From Cephalotus follicularis (lineage: Eukaryota; Streptophyta; Magnoliopsida; Oxalidales; Cephalotaceae), in contig BDDD01002230.1 of the NCBI GenBank assembly GCA_001972305.1, positions 119,877-183,876 of the forward strand: a stretch of DNA of 64,000 bases. The letters are read 5' to 3'. Position 1 is the stretch's first letter, and every line of letters begins with the position of its first letter. The position numbers and the translations under genes are program-made. This document shows, piece after piece, positions 37,800 to 49,499 of this stretch. The notes beneath the pieces were generated by a model. The model saw only the letters and a program-made list of their open reading frames with translations, did no database searches and was not told where the DNA came from.

Positions 37800-37907
37800 C
37801 ACACTCCCGAAGGAGGAAACAGTTTGAAATGGGCTCAGCCCTCAACAGACCACACTCCCGAAGGAGGAAACAGTTTATAAAATGGGCTCAGCCCTCAGCA
37901 GATCATA
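37800..37907. repeat. Two-copy tandem duplication inside the 3.5-kb element
   Basis: CACACTCCCGAAGGAGGAAA followed by CAGTTT...AAATGGGCTCAGCCCTCA occurs twice in tandem with a unit of about 55 bp. Each unit contains two short palindromes (CTCCCGAAGGAG and GGGCTCAGCCC). Confidence 0.85.
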
Positions 37908-39292
37908 ATTTAAACAGAAAACAAGTAATGGGTTGGGCTCTGCCTCAACCGTATTAACAAAACTTAAAACTTGAATAGGGTTCAACCCTTTTTAAATGAA
38001 AACAGAACAGTTATATAAACATATAAGTAATGCAGAATTTAAAACATTAATACAATGATGATATGCATATGTTGACTCTGGTAGCATGCCCTATGTGGTC
38101 TCACCTCAGCAGACAGACATACTCCAGCTGACAAAGCGCAGCAGACTAACCTGTCAGAACTAAAAACAGAAAACAAAAGAGAGGGTTAGTCCACAGGACT
38201 AGTGAGATGGAACAAAAAGACTCCGCAGAGTTTTGCTCGCATTATAAATATATTTGCAGAAAAGATATAACAAATATGTAAAACAACCGAAACAAAATCA
38301 AAATACAGCATCTGATTTGTAAAACATATATAAAATCAAAACCGATTTAAAAATCGGTATTTCCAGAAATCAGCAGAAAACCATATCAGAAAACCAGACC
38401 ATTTCAGAACATTTCTTTCAAATATATTCAAATCCTCATATTTTTCATACATATAATAGTAACAGAGTTTTAAACAGATACAAATATATAAAGATGGCAT
38501 GGGGTCTACTAAGTAAGGTCGATGCCTGGGTCCCGTCGGGCCGAACGTCCAGCAGAAATAGTGGCAAGGACACCGTCGTGACCAAGCATCAGCAGAAAGT
38601 CATACACGTGTAGACAAGCCTCTCATGGGCATCAGATACATATATATATATATACAATACCGAGACTGCCATGCATCTAAACATATTTAAACAGATTCAG
38701 CAGATTCAGAATTTCAGATACAGAGACTCATCCGAGTCGTCAAAACAGATTTAAAACAGATAGAGGAAATCATTTTCCTCATCATATAGAGATATACCAG
38801 AAAGTAGTGTCATAGTATGACTATAGCTGTGCGAGCATTTGAAAACAGTAAATGAAAGTTTCAGACATTAAAACTTAAACAGATTTCATAACAGAAACAG
38901 ATTTCAGATTTATTCAGATACGGAAAACAAAACGTAAAACGTTTCAAACATTCAAACCATATAAAAGCATTTCAGAATAAAAGGTTAAAGAAAGGCGTTC
39001 CACTCACAGTACAGGCGAGCGAGTCCCTCGACTGGTCGCCGCCATGGCCGACCTCAACGGTAGGATCCTCTACCACCAGACAGACAGACAGATAACAGAC
39101 AATCAGAACTCAGACAGACAACAGACTACAGACATATTAGACTCAAACATGCACAATGTCGTGCAATGCGTTAATGCAGTGAAATGCGTGCAGATGTCAG
39201 AAAATCATAACCGATCAATCCGTTTAACAGAACAGAAGTCAGATTATTAAAAACATTCTTTAAACGTTCATTTTAAACATCCTGGGGCGCGT

Positions 39293-39450
39293 TGGGTCGG
39301 TGAGCTGCCACGCGCGTCGCCGATGAGCTGCAGAGGGCGCATCTGAGCTGCAGAGGGCGCATCTGAAGCGCTGAGGGCGCATCTGAAGCCTCTCATATGC
39401 CACGCGCGTCGCCGGTGAGCTGCAGAGGGCGCATCTGAAGCGCTGGACGC
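39293..39450. repeat. GC-rich short-period repeat block
   Basis: GCAGAGGGCGCATCTGA and GCCACGCGCGTCGCC units recur several times in this GC-rich island within the AT-rich element. The minus-strand frames 39260-39682 and 39393-39614 owe their RFRCALCSS-type repeats to it. Confidence 0.75.
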
Positions 39451-39559
39451 CGGGGAGCACCGATCTGGGGCGCGTTGAGCCTGGCGCCGCCGCGTTTGGC
39501 CTGAACGGCCGCGTTGACCGCGGTTGTCCTTCGCCGGTGATCGTCGTTCCCGACGTCGT

Positions 39560-39682
39560 CACGGGTCGAACAGAATTTCGTCCTCGAAATTCGCAGAACT
39601 CCAAAGGTTGACAAAACAGAAGATCGAACTCATAGTAACTTTTCCACAATACAGAAATCAGATCACCAAAAACTTTTGACAA
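39560..39682 (-). pseudogene. Possible chromovirus pol C-terminal remnant
   Basis: The minus strand reads LWKSYYEFDLLF and then EFRGRNS (39592-39569), resembling the end of plant chromovirus polyproteins and the GAGGACGAAATTCT sequence that usually precedes their 3' LTR. The match is short and the frame before it is lost. If right, it classes the element as Tekay/Del-like. Confidence 0.35.
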
Positions 39683-41002
39683 TCGCTCCTATACACATCA
39701 GAACCATTTACACATCACTATCAGATTTTGACACCAGAACCAGAAAAGTTTTTCCTCCAAGCATAATTCACAAGGTATCTTGACTCGCAAGATTTATCAA
39801 TCAGAAACCTCAAGTTCATTCTATAAACAGATCACGTCAAAACTTTAAGTCACGGATACAGATCCTTAACAGACATTTGATCATAAATAAAACACTATGA
39901 ACCCCGACATTACCAGATTCATAACCAGACAGAAACTGCAGAAAACTCATAACAATTGGCTCTCATCAAGAGAATCATATCACTAGAACTCGTAGCATTT
40001 CCATCATCTAGGAACTTCAATTCAACATAAAAATTCAATTATATCATAACTTTAAACAGATACTAAAGATCTTTAACGGTCATCAAATCAGCAAAACTCA
40101 TATTACAATCATCGATATCACATAGGTATATCGAGAACCCCACGAACATATTTCCACTTTACAGATCCTCATTCCTATCATCAAGTCTAATCAGATCATA
40201 TAAGCAACCATTAACTTAATTCAAAACAAGTCAGAAGAGTCTGCAAACAAAACATTCTTATAGACCTCAAGGCCACAATACAGATTTTATACCCTAATCA
40301 TGTAGTGAACCATCAAGCAGAAATATTGAATCCCGAACTTCAATTTAACCTTATTCAAATGACCATACTCATTTTCTCAAGAGACGTTTATCAACGAACT
40401 TCACATTATAACTTCTCGTACTACACCTCAAAATTTATACAATCATAAAACTTTCCAGATGGATGGATCAATCAGATCAACTACGCGACGTTTACTGCAC
40501 AGCAGAACATCACATTCATCAGAATCTATTGACTCCTAAACATATCCCCCTTAACAGGGAACTCCATCAGACAGAGTATCAGACACCGATCAGAACCTCA
40601 TCAGAAACTTAATCACAATTCCACAAAACAGATAACATACTAAACTCAAACCTTAAAACATTTCCGAATTAACAAGTTCTATATCTATAACATCAGATAT
40701 AACCAATATCCTCAGCAACAGAACCAGACCTCAATACATCAGCAGACATTTCAGATTTACCATATCAGAACAGGGGGAACAAGGGTGTGACACCCCAGCA
40801 ACAACTCTGTTGCGACAGAGAAATCCAGAGCAGAAATCTCAGACATCAGAACATTTGGGTCTAGCCCAAACTCAAACTCTATCACAAGATGATATCACAT
40901 GACTACAAGGCATGCTACCCACACTTATACCAGAACTCAGAACTGAATGCCTACCAGAAATGCATGAGATGCAGATGAGTCTAGAGAATCTGAAAACCAA
41001 AA

Positions 41003-41014
41003 GTTCTGATACCA
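41003..41014 (-). other. Primer binding site complementary to initiator tRNA-Met
   Basis: The minus strand reads TGGTATCAGAAC, 11 of 12 matches to the plant tRNA-iMet primer site TGGTATCAGAGC, three bases after the 42-bp terminal unit. This fixes the orientation of the element as minus. Confidence 0.75.
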
Positions 41015-41017
41015 AAC

Positions 41018-41059
41018 TGTGACGCCCGAATTCTAGCGGGTCTAGGTCCGGGCGTCACA
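41018..41059 (-). repeat. 42-bp palindromic miniature LTR
   Basis: TGTGACGCCCG and CGGGCGTCACA form an 11-bp perfect inverted repeat around a 20-base centre. The unit has LTR-style TG...CA ends and is followed on the minus strand by the primer site, so it occupies the place of the 5' LTR. It has no promoter or R region and so could not support a normal reverse transcription cycle by itself. Confidence 0.7.
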
Positions 41060-41064
41060 ATAAT

Positions 41065-43118
41065 AGAATAGCTTGTCCTGCGCAGACAAAATAACCTATT
41101 ACAATTTATCAAATTTCAGCAGTCCAAGGTCCTAACAGATTTTCATAAACCACCAATTTCCTACTATTTTTATCCAAAATAATCAACATTTTATCAAATT
41201 TTAAAATGTCAGGCTAAAGAATAATCATTTCTTCTTTTCAGCTAACGGCCTAAAACTCCTGCCCCCACCACACACACACACACACACCACAAAAAAAAAA
41301 AAAACAATAGCTTACTAGCTAAGACTAGAAGCCCATCTAAAATCCTGGTTACCTTGGAAATTTTATTGCAAAGAATCTAGTGATCATGATATTTGGGCCA
41401 TAAACCCCAAGTTGACTATATTTTGATAGAGTATAGTCATTAATTACAATGAGTCAACAAGGATATCCAGACCAAACCCATTTAAGTTCTGTATTCACAC
41501 CTGGTAAGGCTAAGAGGCCAGGACTAGCTCAAGCCTTTATGAACTGGACTGCCCAATTCCTAGCCACCCTAAGTCTAACACCAAAAAATTGAGGGCCACA
41601 CTGATTAACCAAAACCCAATTGACAGTCTAAGTAATTAATTCATTCACTGATAATTTAAGAAACAGCAAGTTGTTTTTCCTGTTTACAGATATAATACAT
41701 GAGATGTTAAGTTAGTTTCAAAATATTTACTTTTTACCTTAACATTGAACAAAATTCTTATATTACAATTGAAACAGTTTCTTGTATGAGAGAATCTAGG
41801 AATAGGACACCTACTCTTTTTGGTGCAACAACGTGGCATCATTCATGTGAGCGCCATTATTGAGGTGGTGGCGATGATTTGACCATTATATGAACTATGT
41901 ACTGGAGTTATAAAAGAGAGTAAGCTAGGAATAATCGATAAACGTTATGAATCTTACATTGGTAATTAGATAAAAATAAATATCAATTATGTTTTATATG
42001 TATAAAGGACTCGTTTTTTTTTTCAAACACGTTTTTAAATAAAGTTAAAGATCGGGTCTTATCACGAAATAAGAGTTAGAAAAAAACGATTATTTATATT
42101 TTTGGATTAGAAACAAATCATATCAAAGAAGAAATCGTTAATCAAATAATCAAAATGTAAGAGATATCATATGAAAATAACACAGTGCATATAAAAGAAT
42201 AGGCTTGCCAGTGTTTAAATTTGTATAGAAACGAATTTATAATAGCACCATATAATATAGGGGAAGTATTTATTTTGATACGGTAAAAGGCATCCCATGA
42301 CATCTACAACAAAAATAAAAGATGAAGAGAGGAGTATCGATGATATAGTAAATACGCAGTTATGTAACAAAGCAATACCCCACCAACCAACTTTATTAGC
42401 ATGCTAAATTTGTTTCCTCTTTTGGTGGCGTGTATTTAAATATCAACTAACTATTCACCTTATTTGGCATATCTATAGTCTATATATAGACTAGAGATTA
42501 TACTTGCCATGTGACTATATGAGGAAGGTTTGTTTAAAACGGGCTAGTGGGGTATTGGAAATAGAGGACCTATATAAGAACCTATCACTCCTTAAATTCC
42601 ATGAACGATGCTGAATCAAGCAGATTTTCCTGGTATGCCAAGTGGAGCAAGTCTGTCGATTCCCTAGTCCACAGTGAACCATTTAAGATTTCATTTCATA
42701 TATATGTGACAGGAGAATATAAGTGGATGCTAACATAAAACCATAGTAATGGATGTCATCTACCTGGATCGTTGTAATGAAAATTTGAAATTTATAACCT
42801 AGTGTGATAATTTGTCATGAATTGGACCCCAGTAAATAATTAATTTATCAGTATGTTAAATGCATTGGATGAAAATTTTAAATAAATTGATTAAAAAACG
42901 ACAACATTTCTCAAACAATTTCTAATTGATGAATCTATCTAGTACTAGAGTTGGCTCCTTACAGATATGAACCGAACTATCTCAAGACGTTTTAAACTCA
43001 ACTCACGTATCACTTAAATCGGTGAACAATCGAACCCTTGGGACCTTCATCAACCCCATGATGTGATGAGTCGACTTTTTTTTTATTTATTTATGAAAAT
43101 CGATGAATCTATTTTATG
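41065..43118. other. Intergenic DNA, no gene seen
   Basis: A short (CA)n run at 41267-41290 is followed by AT-rich sequence without open frames of note. Confidence 0.45.
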
Positions 43119-43123
43119 ACCTA

Positions 43124-46103
43124 TGTTGCTGCGAAAATTTGAAGACTTCCAGAACCGTTGATTTTGGTGACCTGCAATAAAGAAAGGAAATCAGAAGAGT
43201 GACTGGAGTGGGCTCCAAGGGATTCTTTGATGCCTAATTAAGTCAGATGTTGTAAGATGAAAGCAAAGAAAGATAATGAATCAGACGATTTTCTTACCTA
43301 GGCGCCCTTTCTTATATATGCATGATTTGTAGTCATGTTTCAATATGTTTTGACTTGCGGAGTCCTGCTGGGATTCGTAAGTCTGAATCATTGGATGATT
43401 GTATGCCATATGTAATCTTGGGATCATATCTAACATGGTTTAATCAGGTTAGGACTCCGATTGTAATCTGATATGGATCATTTCAGTGGTAGGCTCTGTT
43501 AGATTAGGGTGTCCTTGCATGCCACGAGAGGTGACTGCTTACATATATATATGATTCACTCCTTGGTTGGAGATATCCATGCCAACCGAGAAACGGCTGC
43601 ATGAATATATATTACACTTTTAAATCTACATTCTTAGTTCTAGTTATGTTTTAATGTGCATATTCCAGTAACAATGACATCTGCTATATGTATTATCCCA
43701 ACCATAACTACGGAATCATTTTGATTAACACATCAACTGAATACACATATAGCGCCCTGTCGTTTGAGGGGTTGGATCTCGTGCCTGGGAGGTTATGAGA
43801 ATGAGATCCTTACTACCTTCTGACAAAACGTTCCAAGTCATAGGTTCACTTTCTTAGGGCAATTGATGAACCAGACAGACTTGCTGTGTTATGCTTGCTC
43901 CCGGGTCATGTGGAGGATGGATTCTCTCATTACCATTTAAGTTTACCCTAAAGCTGATGCGGGGTGCATGCTGGGAAGCATGTCACTGAAACGAACCACC
44001 ATAGGAAACCTATCTGGATAGTCAATACCTTTGTCGATAAGATTCCTATAGTCTCGGTGGTGTATAGTCAAGGGAGACTAGTAGGCCATACGTGACCTGC
44101 GTTGTGTCCTTAGACCTGAGTGGCTGGCATGCATTGTATAGTAACCGCTTGGCTTTGATTTTTGCCTTCCCCAGTTCTAGCTACGAGCTGGAAAAAGGGT
44201 TGTCTTTGGGCGTTGTGGGAGCTGCATTGAGATGTATAAGCGAATGTGCAACAGGGGATCGTCACACCCTTATTGAGGGTGACAGACTCTATAGTATATG
44301 TGACCGTTGCAGACTTAAAATCCTGGCCAGGTGTAGGAAGACTGGAAACGGGGTTTCCAGGGAGGTCTGCCGATAGTCTCAGTGGGTTCATAGATTTATA
44401 GTTATCGTGGTTTTTCTTAGGGTTGACATTTATCCAAACCCTAGTCCGTGGTCGGAGCCAAGTATGACGAGGGATACATGACACACAAACCGATGACATG
44501 ATAAAGTACTGGTTAACCGGCTAACGAATGATAGACGTGAAACTTCGGTCCACGGATCCGGGTGATGATTGGATATCATACCGGGGCTATTTTGATAGTC
44601 GGGGACTATTAAGATGGTCGTACTAGAACTCTGAGATATTTTGTGAAATTTATCATTGTACCTGAAACCAACCAGGCTTTCGAGCCCCATATGATTTTAG
44701 AACAGGTTGACGTGTGTGGGACACATGTCATTTAGTGAAATGTTAGCATTTGGGAGATGTTACTTTGCTAGTGAATATTTTATTTGCTGAACATATGTCA
44801 CTTCTTTAGAAGCGAGTTCAAGCATCACTGTAATAGAATGTTCCGTGCGAAGGGTTGTTTGTTTTACATGTAAGTGCTTTGGACATTTACTTGTAGAGAG
44901 AGCTTGAAGGCTTTATAGCATTTTTTGGGCTTGGAAATTATTTCCCTTGCTTGACCGAAATTGGGCCTTCTTTGTGCCTTGTTATGGGCGGCCCAAAAGT
45001 GCCTCATATGTGGGCTTGATGAATAGTGAATTCATAGGTATTTTTTACCTTAGCCCACACGTAAGTCAAACACTTTATGCTTGTCTCACAATTGCTTTGT
45101 GTGGCTGAATTTTTGGACTTATTGGCCGACCTTGGGGGCTTAAAATGGAGAGAATTTATGAGTCATTAAGCTTATGGGATAAGCTTGTTTGAGCTATTTA
45201 AAAGGTGAGTCACCTTAAGATATTAAGAACACGACTTATTCAACACATTTTCTTATTCTCTCTTTTGTTTTTCACCCGTATGAGCTCTCTCTTCTTCTCT
45301 TCCTCTCAACCCGTCTTCCACCATTAGAGAACACAAATAGAGCTTGGAGCTCTTAACGAGAAGAAGACAACACAACCTCCTTTCACTCTCCAAATTCATT
45401 ATAGGTGGAGATAGTCTCTTGATTGGATTCTATCTTTACTTGTTATGAAAGATAGTTTAGGCAACCATCTTATAAAGCCTTCCATCTTCACAAAGCCTTC
45501 TACTCGTGCCTAGTGGAGCATCTTTTGTGAAGCTTTGAAAATTGGAGATAAAGTTTGCGGGAACACAAAAAGAGTGGATGAGAAAAGAAATTAGGTAATG
45601 GCCTCCAATTCTTCTCCTTGATATTTTGTGTTGATTGTGTTTTATGTGATGTGTTGTTGCGGGTTTGTGGCTTGGGTTGCGAACCCATTTGTTCCTAAAG
45701 TAGAACCCTAGCAAACCCTTAGGGTTTGACTAGGGTAGGGTTTCTGGTTTAAGGTGTTGGTATTAGGGTTTTTGTGTGTAACCCTAGTGCCATTCATAGA
45801 GTAACCATTTCTTGGGTTAGTGAAACCCTACCTCAATGTCAAGCCCTCTCCTTGCTTGGATGGATTGATTGGTTCAATTGAAGCCCTAATTAGTGATTTT
45901 TGGACATAATGGGACAATTATGGACTTAGTTTTAGGGCATGCCATTGCTTAGGCATTTAATGAATTGAAAAAGTCTTGAAATCCAACCCTAAACCCTAAT
46001 GTCCCTAAATGTTCCAATCCTTTTTTAGCATTTACAACAGGCTCATCCTTTAATAGGTGCCACATGTCATCATCGTACGTAGTGAATAATTTTCTCATTA
46101 TCA
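43124..46103 (-). repeat. 3' LTR of the 43.1-51.2 kb gypsy element, interrupted
   Basis: 43124-43496 and 46045-46103 together align along the full length of the 5' LTR at 50814-51241 (432 bp against 428 bp once the insertion and its duplicated target are removed). Shared blocks include TTTTCTTACCTAGG, CAATATGTTTTGACTTGC and CCTTTAATAGGTGCCACAT. It keeps a proper CA end at 46102-46103. Confidence 0.88.
43497..46039 (+). mobile_element. Solo LTR, 2,543 bp, nested in the gypsy 3' LTR
   Basis: Starts TGTTAGATTAGGG and ends CATTTACAACA. The perfect 5-bp duplication GGCTC lies at 43492-43496 and 46040-46044, exactly where the host LTR is split. A plus-strand TATTTAAAA at 45195-45203 followed by CT-rich leader sequence fits an LTR promoter. 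No primer site or coding region is present, so this is a solo LTR left by recombination. AAACCCTA-type words near its end are part of the LTR. Frames 44092-44376 and 44110-44499 show no domain. Confidence 0.88.
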
Positions 46104-46865
46104 TAATTCCCCCAACTTCCTTGAGTTTTAAGCATGTTTAAAAACACAAAAAAGTGTTTGGCAATACATGGGACTTTTGGAGACCTTTTTTTTTTTTTTT
46201 TACCAAAGCCATCAACCCCTTGGCTTCCTGGAAGGCCAAATGGCCTTTCTAAGCGCCAAACATAAGGTCTTTGAGTTTCGGAAGGCCAAATGGACTTTAT
46301 AAATACCAAAGATGAGAAGTTTTGGTTGCAGTTGTAGTATATCTCTAGCATGGCATGGAGAGGCAGTTTAATCCTGTCTTTTGTTTTAAGGATTTTTATA
46401 CATCATGTATTAAGGATTGTAATGAAAGATAGTTTTAGAGTAAATCAGATATTGTGTTGTTAAGTATTTGAATGGAATGCATGACATGTGAATGTTATGC
46501 CTTAATTTTTTAATTATTCTACATTTTCATGGATTATTCTTATGTTAATACGTCAAATATGGGACTAAGAGTCATGTATAGGATGGAAGGTAATGTTGCC
46601 GGCTTGCCTTTCGAGCTCGGGGTGTTACATTGGGGGTTTTGAAAAACAGGAGACATTTTTCTCCCGATTTTTACATAAATTGCCAAAGTGCAGCAATACG
46701 ACACGTAAGCCTCTAGTCTTCTTTGATCGACAAAGGAGGTGTCATGTTGAGAATGGCTTCAATATTTTCTAGATTAGCTTCAATCCTCGCTAGCTTCATT
46801 TGGTACTTTCTTAGGACCTCAAAAGTCTCAAAGAGGTATTCTACATGTTGCTCTATGTTCTTACC

Positions 46866-48145
46866 TGAAAATAATAAGCAGCTCTTGCAATATACAAAAG
46901 CAAATACAAACAAATAAAAAACTTTAAATTAAAGAGTATAGGGAAAGAAGATTTCTCTGTTTTTAGAATGGCTCGGCTAACTCTTTCCTACGTCCACTTT
47001 TCCCAAGGGAGCTCCTTGAGTTTTCACTAGCTTAAATTGATTAAAGAAGCAATTCGTTACACCTCACAAATGTGTGATTGACCTCAATCACTAGGCCTTG
47101 ACCTCAAGACCTTAGAGGATTCACTCTCCTCTTTTACAAGTGTTTAAAAAGTGTTTACAATACAACCTCTCAGTAGGTTTGATTTGGCTTACAATGAAGA
47201 ACACTCAAAAAGTAAAGTTTTGAAGCTTTTTGGAGACACTAAGAGCACTTTGAACTTTGTAGTATCTGATTTGCTAGAATGCTTGAATTCTTTGTTCCTT
47301 GATATTTTCTGAAGGCTTGGATCTTCCTTTATATAGTCAATAATTCCTTGTATCCGTTGCTTAAATCATGGAGGTTAAGATTTGAAAATTTGATGATTTG
47401 TTGTAAACTCTGTTATGTAGCCGTTGAAGCAAAGTCGTCGATGTCTTTGATAAGCATCGATGTCTTCATCAGTTAACTAGTCGTTGGGAGCATCCAGGGC
47501 GTAATTTTTGTGGAAAGACGTCGATGTATATAATTGACGTCGATGTCTTTTCTGGTGTTGTAGCCCGGCTTTGATGATATAAGCAACACATCAATGTCAT
47601 AGTGAAGGATCGATGTCTTTTCTGGAAATGTAAATGTTATGAAGAATACATCGATGTCTTTTGGTTGGACGTCGATATCTTCATAGAATCGGATCGATGC
47701 TTTTCTTCAAAATCGACCTGTAACTTTTGAGCATAAACACATCAATGCTCTTATAAACACATCGATGTCTTTGTGTTGAAATGTCGGTGTCTTCTCAGAA
47801 ATAGATCGATGCCTTTGAAGGAAATCTGCCTATAACTTTCGGTGCTAAAGACGTCGATGTCTTCTCAGAAAGGGATCGATGTCTCTGGTGAAAAACGACC
47901 TGTAACTCTTGGAGCTAAAGACGTCGATGTCTTTTGAGTATGAGATCGATGTCTTTCATGAAAAACCACCTGTAACTCCTGGTGCTTAAAGACGTCGATG
48001 CCTTCTTTAAATCGCGTCGATGTCTTTTATGTAAAAATTGTCTTTTTGCCTTTTGTGAGATTTCAAGCATCTTGCACATGAAATAAACTTTGTTAAAAGC
48101 AAATATGTTATCATCAAAACTAGAATTGAGACTAAAACGTCAACA
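46866..48145 (-). mobile_element. Solo LTR, 1,280 bp, nested in the gypsy RT
   Basis: On the minus strand it starts TGTTGACGTTTTAGTC and ends TTATTATTTTCA. The perfect 5-bp duplication TTACC (plus strand) lies at 46861-46865 and 48146-48150. Removing it restores an uninterrupted RT frame at the junction. A minus-strand TATATAAA (complement of 47328-47335) supplies the promoter. The start resembles Sirevirus-type copia LTRs; that assignment is inferred. Its U3 half carries a large ACGTCGATGTCTT array. Confidence 0.88.
47430..48030. repeat. ACGTCGATGTCTT array within the solo LTR
   Basis: I count about nineteen variants of (A/G)CGTCGATGTCTT or GATCGATGTCTT in 600 bp. In the right half they form a higher-order unit of about 76-80 bp: ACGTCGATGTCTTCTCAG, then GATCGATGTCT, then CACCTGTAACTC. 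The promoter TATA box lies on the low-coordinate side, so on the minus strand the array sits upstream of it. Confidence 0.85.
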
Positions 48146-49499
48146 TTACCCTTTACCAGCATATCATCGACGTATACCTCCATGTTTCGATCGATTTGTG
48201 ACTCGAATAGCTTGTTGACAAGCCTCAGATATGTTACCCTTGCATTCTTCAAACTGAATGACATAACATGGTAGCACTATGACCCTTTGTCTGTTATGAA
48301 TGACGTCTTCAGGATATCAGGTTTGTACATCCTTATCTGGTTGTACCCCGAGAATGTGTCCATAAAACTAAGTACCTCATGACCAGATGAGGCATCAATA
48401 AGAAGATCAATCTTTGGAAGTGGATAACAGTCCTTAGGAGTCGCTTTATTCAAGTTAGTGAAGTTGATGCAAATCCTCCACTTGTCACTTGACTTCTTGA
48501 CCATCACAATATTGGCCAACCATTCAGGTTAGTTAATCTCTTGAATGAAACTAGCTAACAGGAGCTCACCAACTTCTTCTTTGATCTCTTGTTGTCGATC
48601 AAACGCGAAGTTTCTTTACTTTTGACGAATTGGCATATACTTAGGATTGACATTCAATTGGTAATAGATGACTTTAGGATTCATACCGGGCATGTCTACA
48701 GTTGTCCAAGAAAAAACATCTGTGTACAACCCTAAAAAGGACACCAATTTCTCATGACCGTCCTTCTCTAAAAGGGAGCCTATATAGACGATATTTTCCT
48801 GATCGTCTTCAAAAATCTGAACCCGAGTCAACTATTTTCCCGATTTTTCCCTCTGCTCTATCGTAGAGTCCATTAGATCCTGGATCTCAATTTACAAACT
48901 CTTGTTGGTGTTGGGCTTCAGTTTCGTTAAATAACTGTTTAGCCCTTTTTTTTGGTATCCCCAGACCTCTCAACCTCCAAAACTTGTCGGGAACTTTAGT
49001 TTCAAGCAGGGAGTCAAAACTATGGCTCTCAAAGCATTAAGGCTTGACCTTCCAATCATCATATTGTATGTTGATGGGAGTTTAGAATTTCACCATGATC
49101 GTGGATTGGCGGGGCGCAATCTCTGTTGTTACTGGTAGCTCAATGAACCCTACAACATTGAGGGGCTCACCTGAAAATCCGTAGAAATGGGAGTCTATAG
49201 GTTTCAACATGTCGTTGCCCAACTTCATCTTCTCAAAGACATCATGGAGTCATATTGTCTGTACAGCTTCCATTATGCACGAGAACCCTCTTCACCTCAT
49301 ACTTTGCAACTGCCAAGGTAACCATAATAGCGTCATCCGGGGGGGGGGGGGCAGAAAATAAGATTACCAAGCCGGTATATGGCCGCTTGTTTGGTCTAAA
49401 CGCAGCCGAGACCTAACATGCATAGGCTTTTTGGGGTGTCGAGGTCTTTCATTATTCTTCCTTGATCCATCTGCCACATAGGCCTTAAGATGGGCTCAC

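Larger units (their letters stand above)
37533..41059 (-). mobile_element. Deleted LTR retrotransposon with palindromic ends and perfect 5-bp duplication
   Basis: The element begins TGTGACGCCCGG and ends CCGGGCGTCACA, flanked by ATAAT at 37528-37532 and 41060-41064. Its outermost ~32 bp are inverted repeats of each other. Read on the minus strand it starts with a 42-bp palindromic unit (41059-41018), then a tRNA-Met-type primer site (41014-41003). It then has about 1.4 kb of degenerate interior with a possible chromovirus pol C-terminal trace (39682-39560), and a long terminal part ending at 37533 that resembles a full 3' LTR. The 5' LTR therefore seems to have collapsed to its two ends. A 3.5-kb solo LTR is the alternative, but the primer site argues against it. 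The plus strand is strongly enriched in CAGA words throughout. Confidence 0.75.
46713..49480 (-). pseudogene. Broken protease and reverse transcriptase, split by a solo LTR
   Basis: Minus strand, reading down from 49340: protease-like DDAIMVTLAVAKYEVKRVLVHNGSC, where the catalytic Asp of the usual DNGS is His (codon within 49266-49280). Next comes the pre-RT region (TDVFSWTTVDMPGMNP, about 48740-48690), then the RT palm: WRICINFTNLNKATPKDCYPLP, FMDTFSGYNQI and YVDDMLVK (48180-48151). The reading resumes beyond the solo LTR as NIEQHVEYLFETFEVLRKYQMKL (46860-46790) and ends with IEANLENIEAIL. A 13-G run at 49339-49351 shifts the frame. RNase H and integrase are deleted. Confidence 0.88.

Noticed and set aside
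39260-39682. 140-codon minus-strand open frame with RFRCALCSS repeats
   Set aside because: It comes from a GC-rich short-period repeat inside a retroelement. There is no stable domain, and only a short stretch resembles the end of a retroelement polyprotein.
44092-44690. Open frames of 86-129 codons on both strands
   Set aside because: Inside a solo LTR with an exact target duplication; no domain and mutual overlap.
45980-46005. AACCCTAAACCCTAA-like telomere repeat
   Set aside because: Only two or three units, inside a solo LTR with clear ends; not an interstitial telomere array.
46029-46110. Short isolated repeat of the 51.2-kb sequence
   Set aside because: At first it looked like a separate dispersed copy, but it is the displaced end of the gypsy 3' LTR, separated by the solo LTR at 43497-46039.
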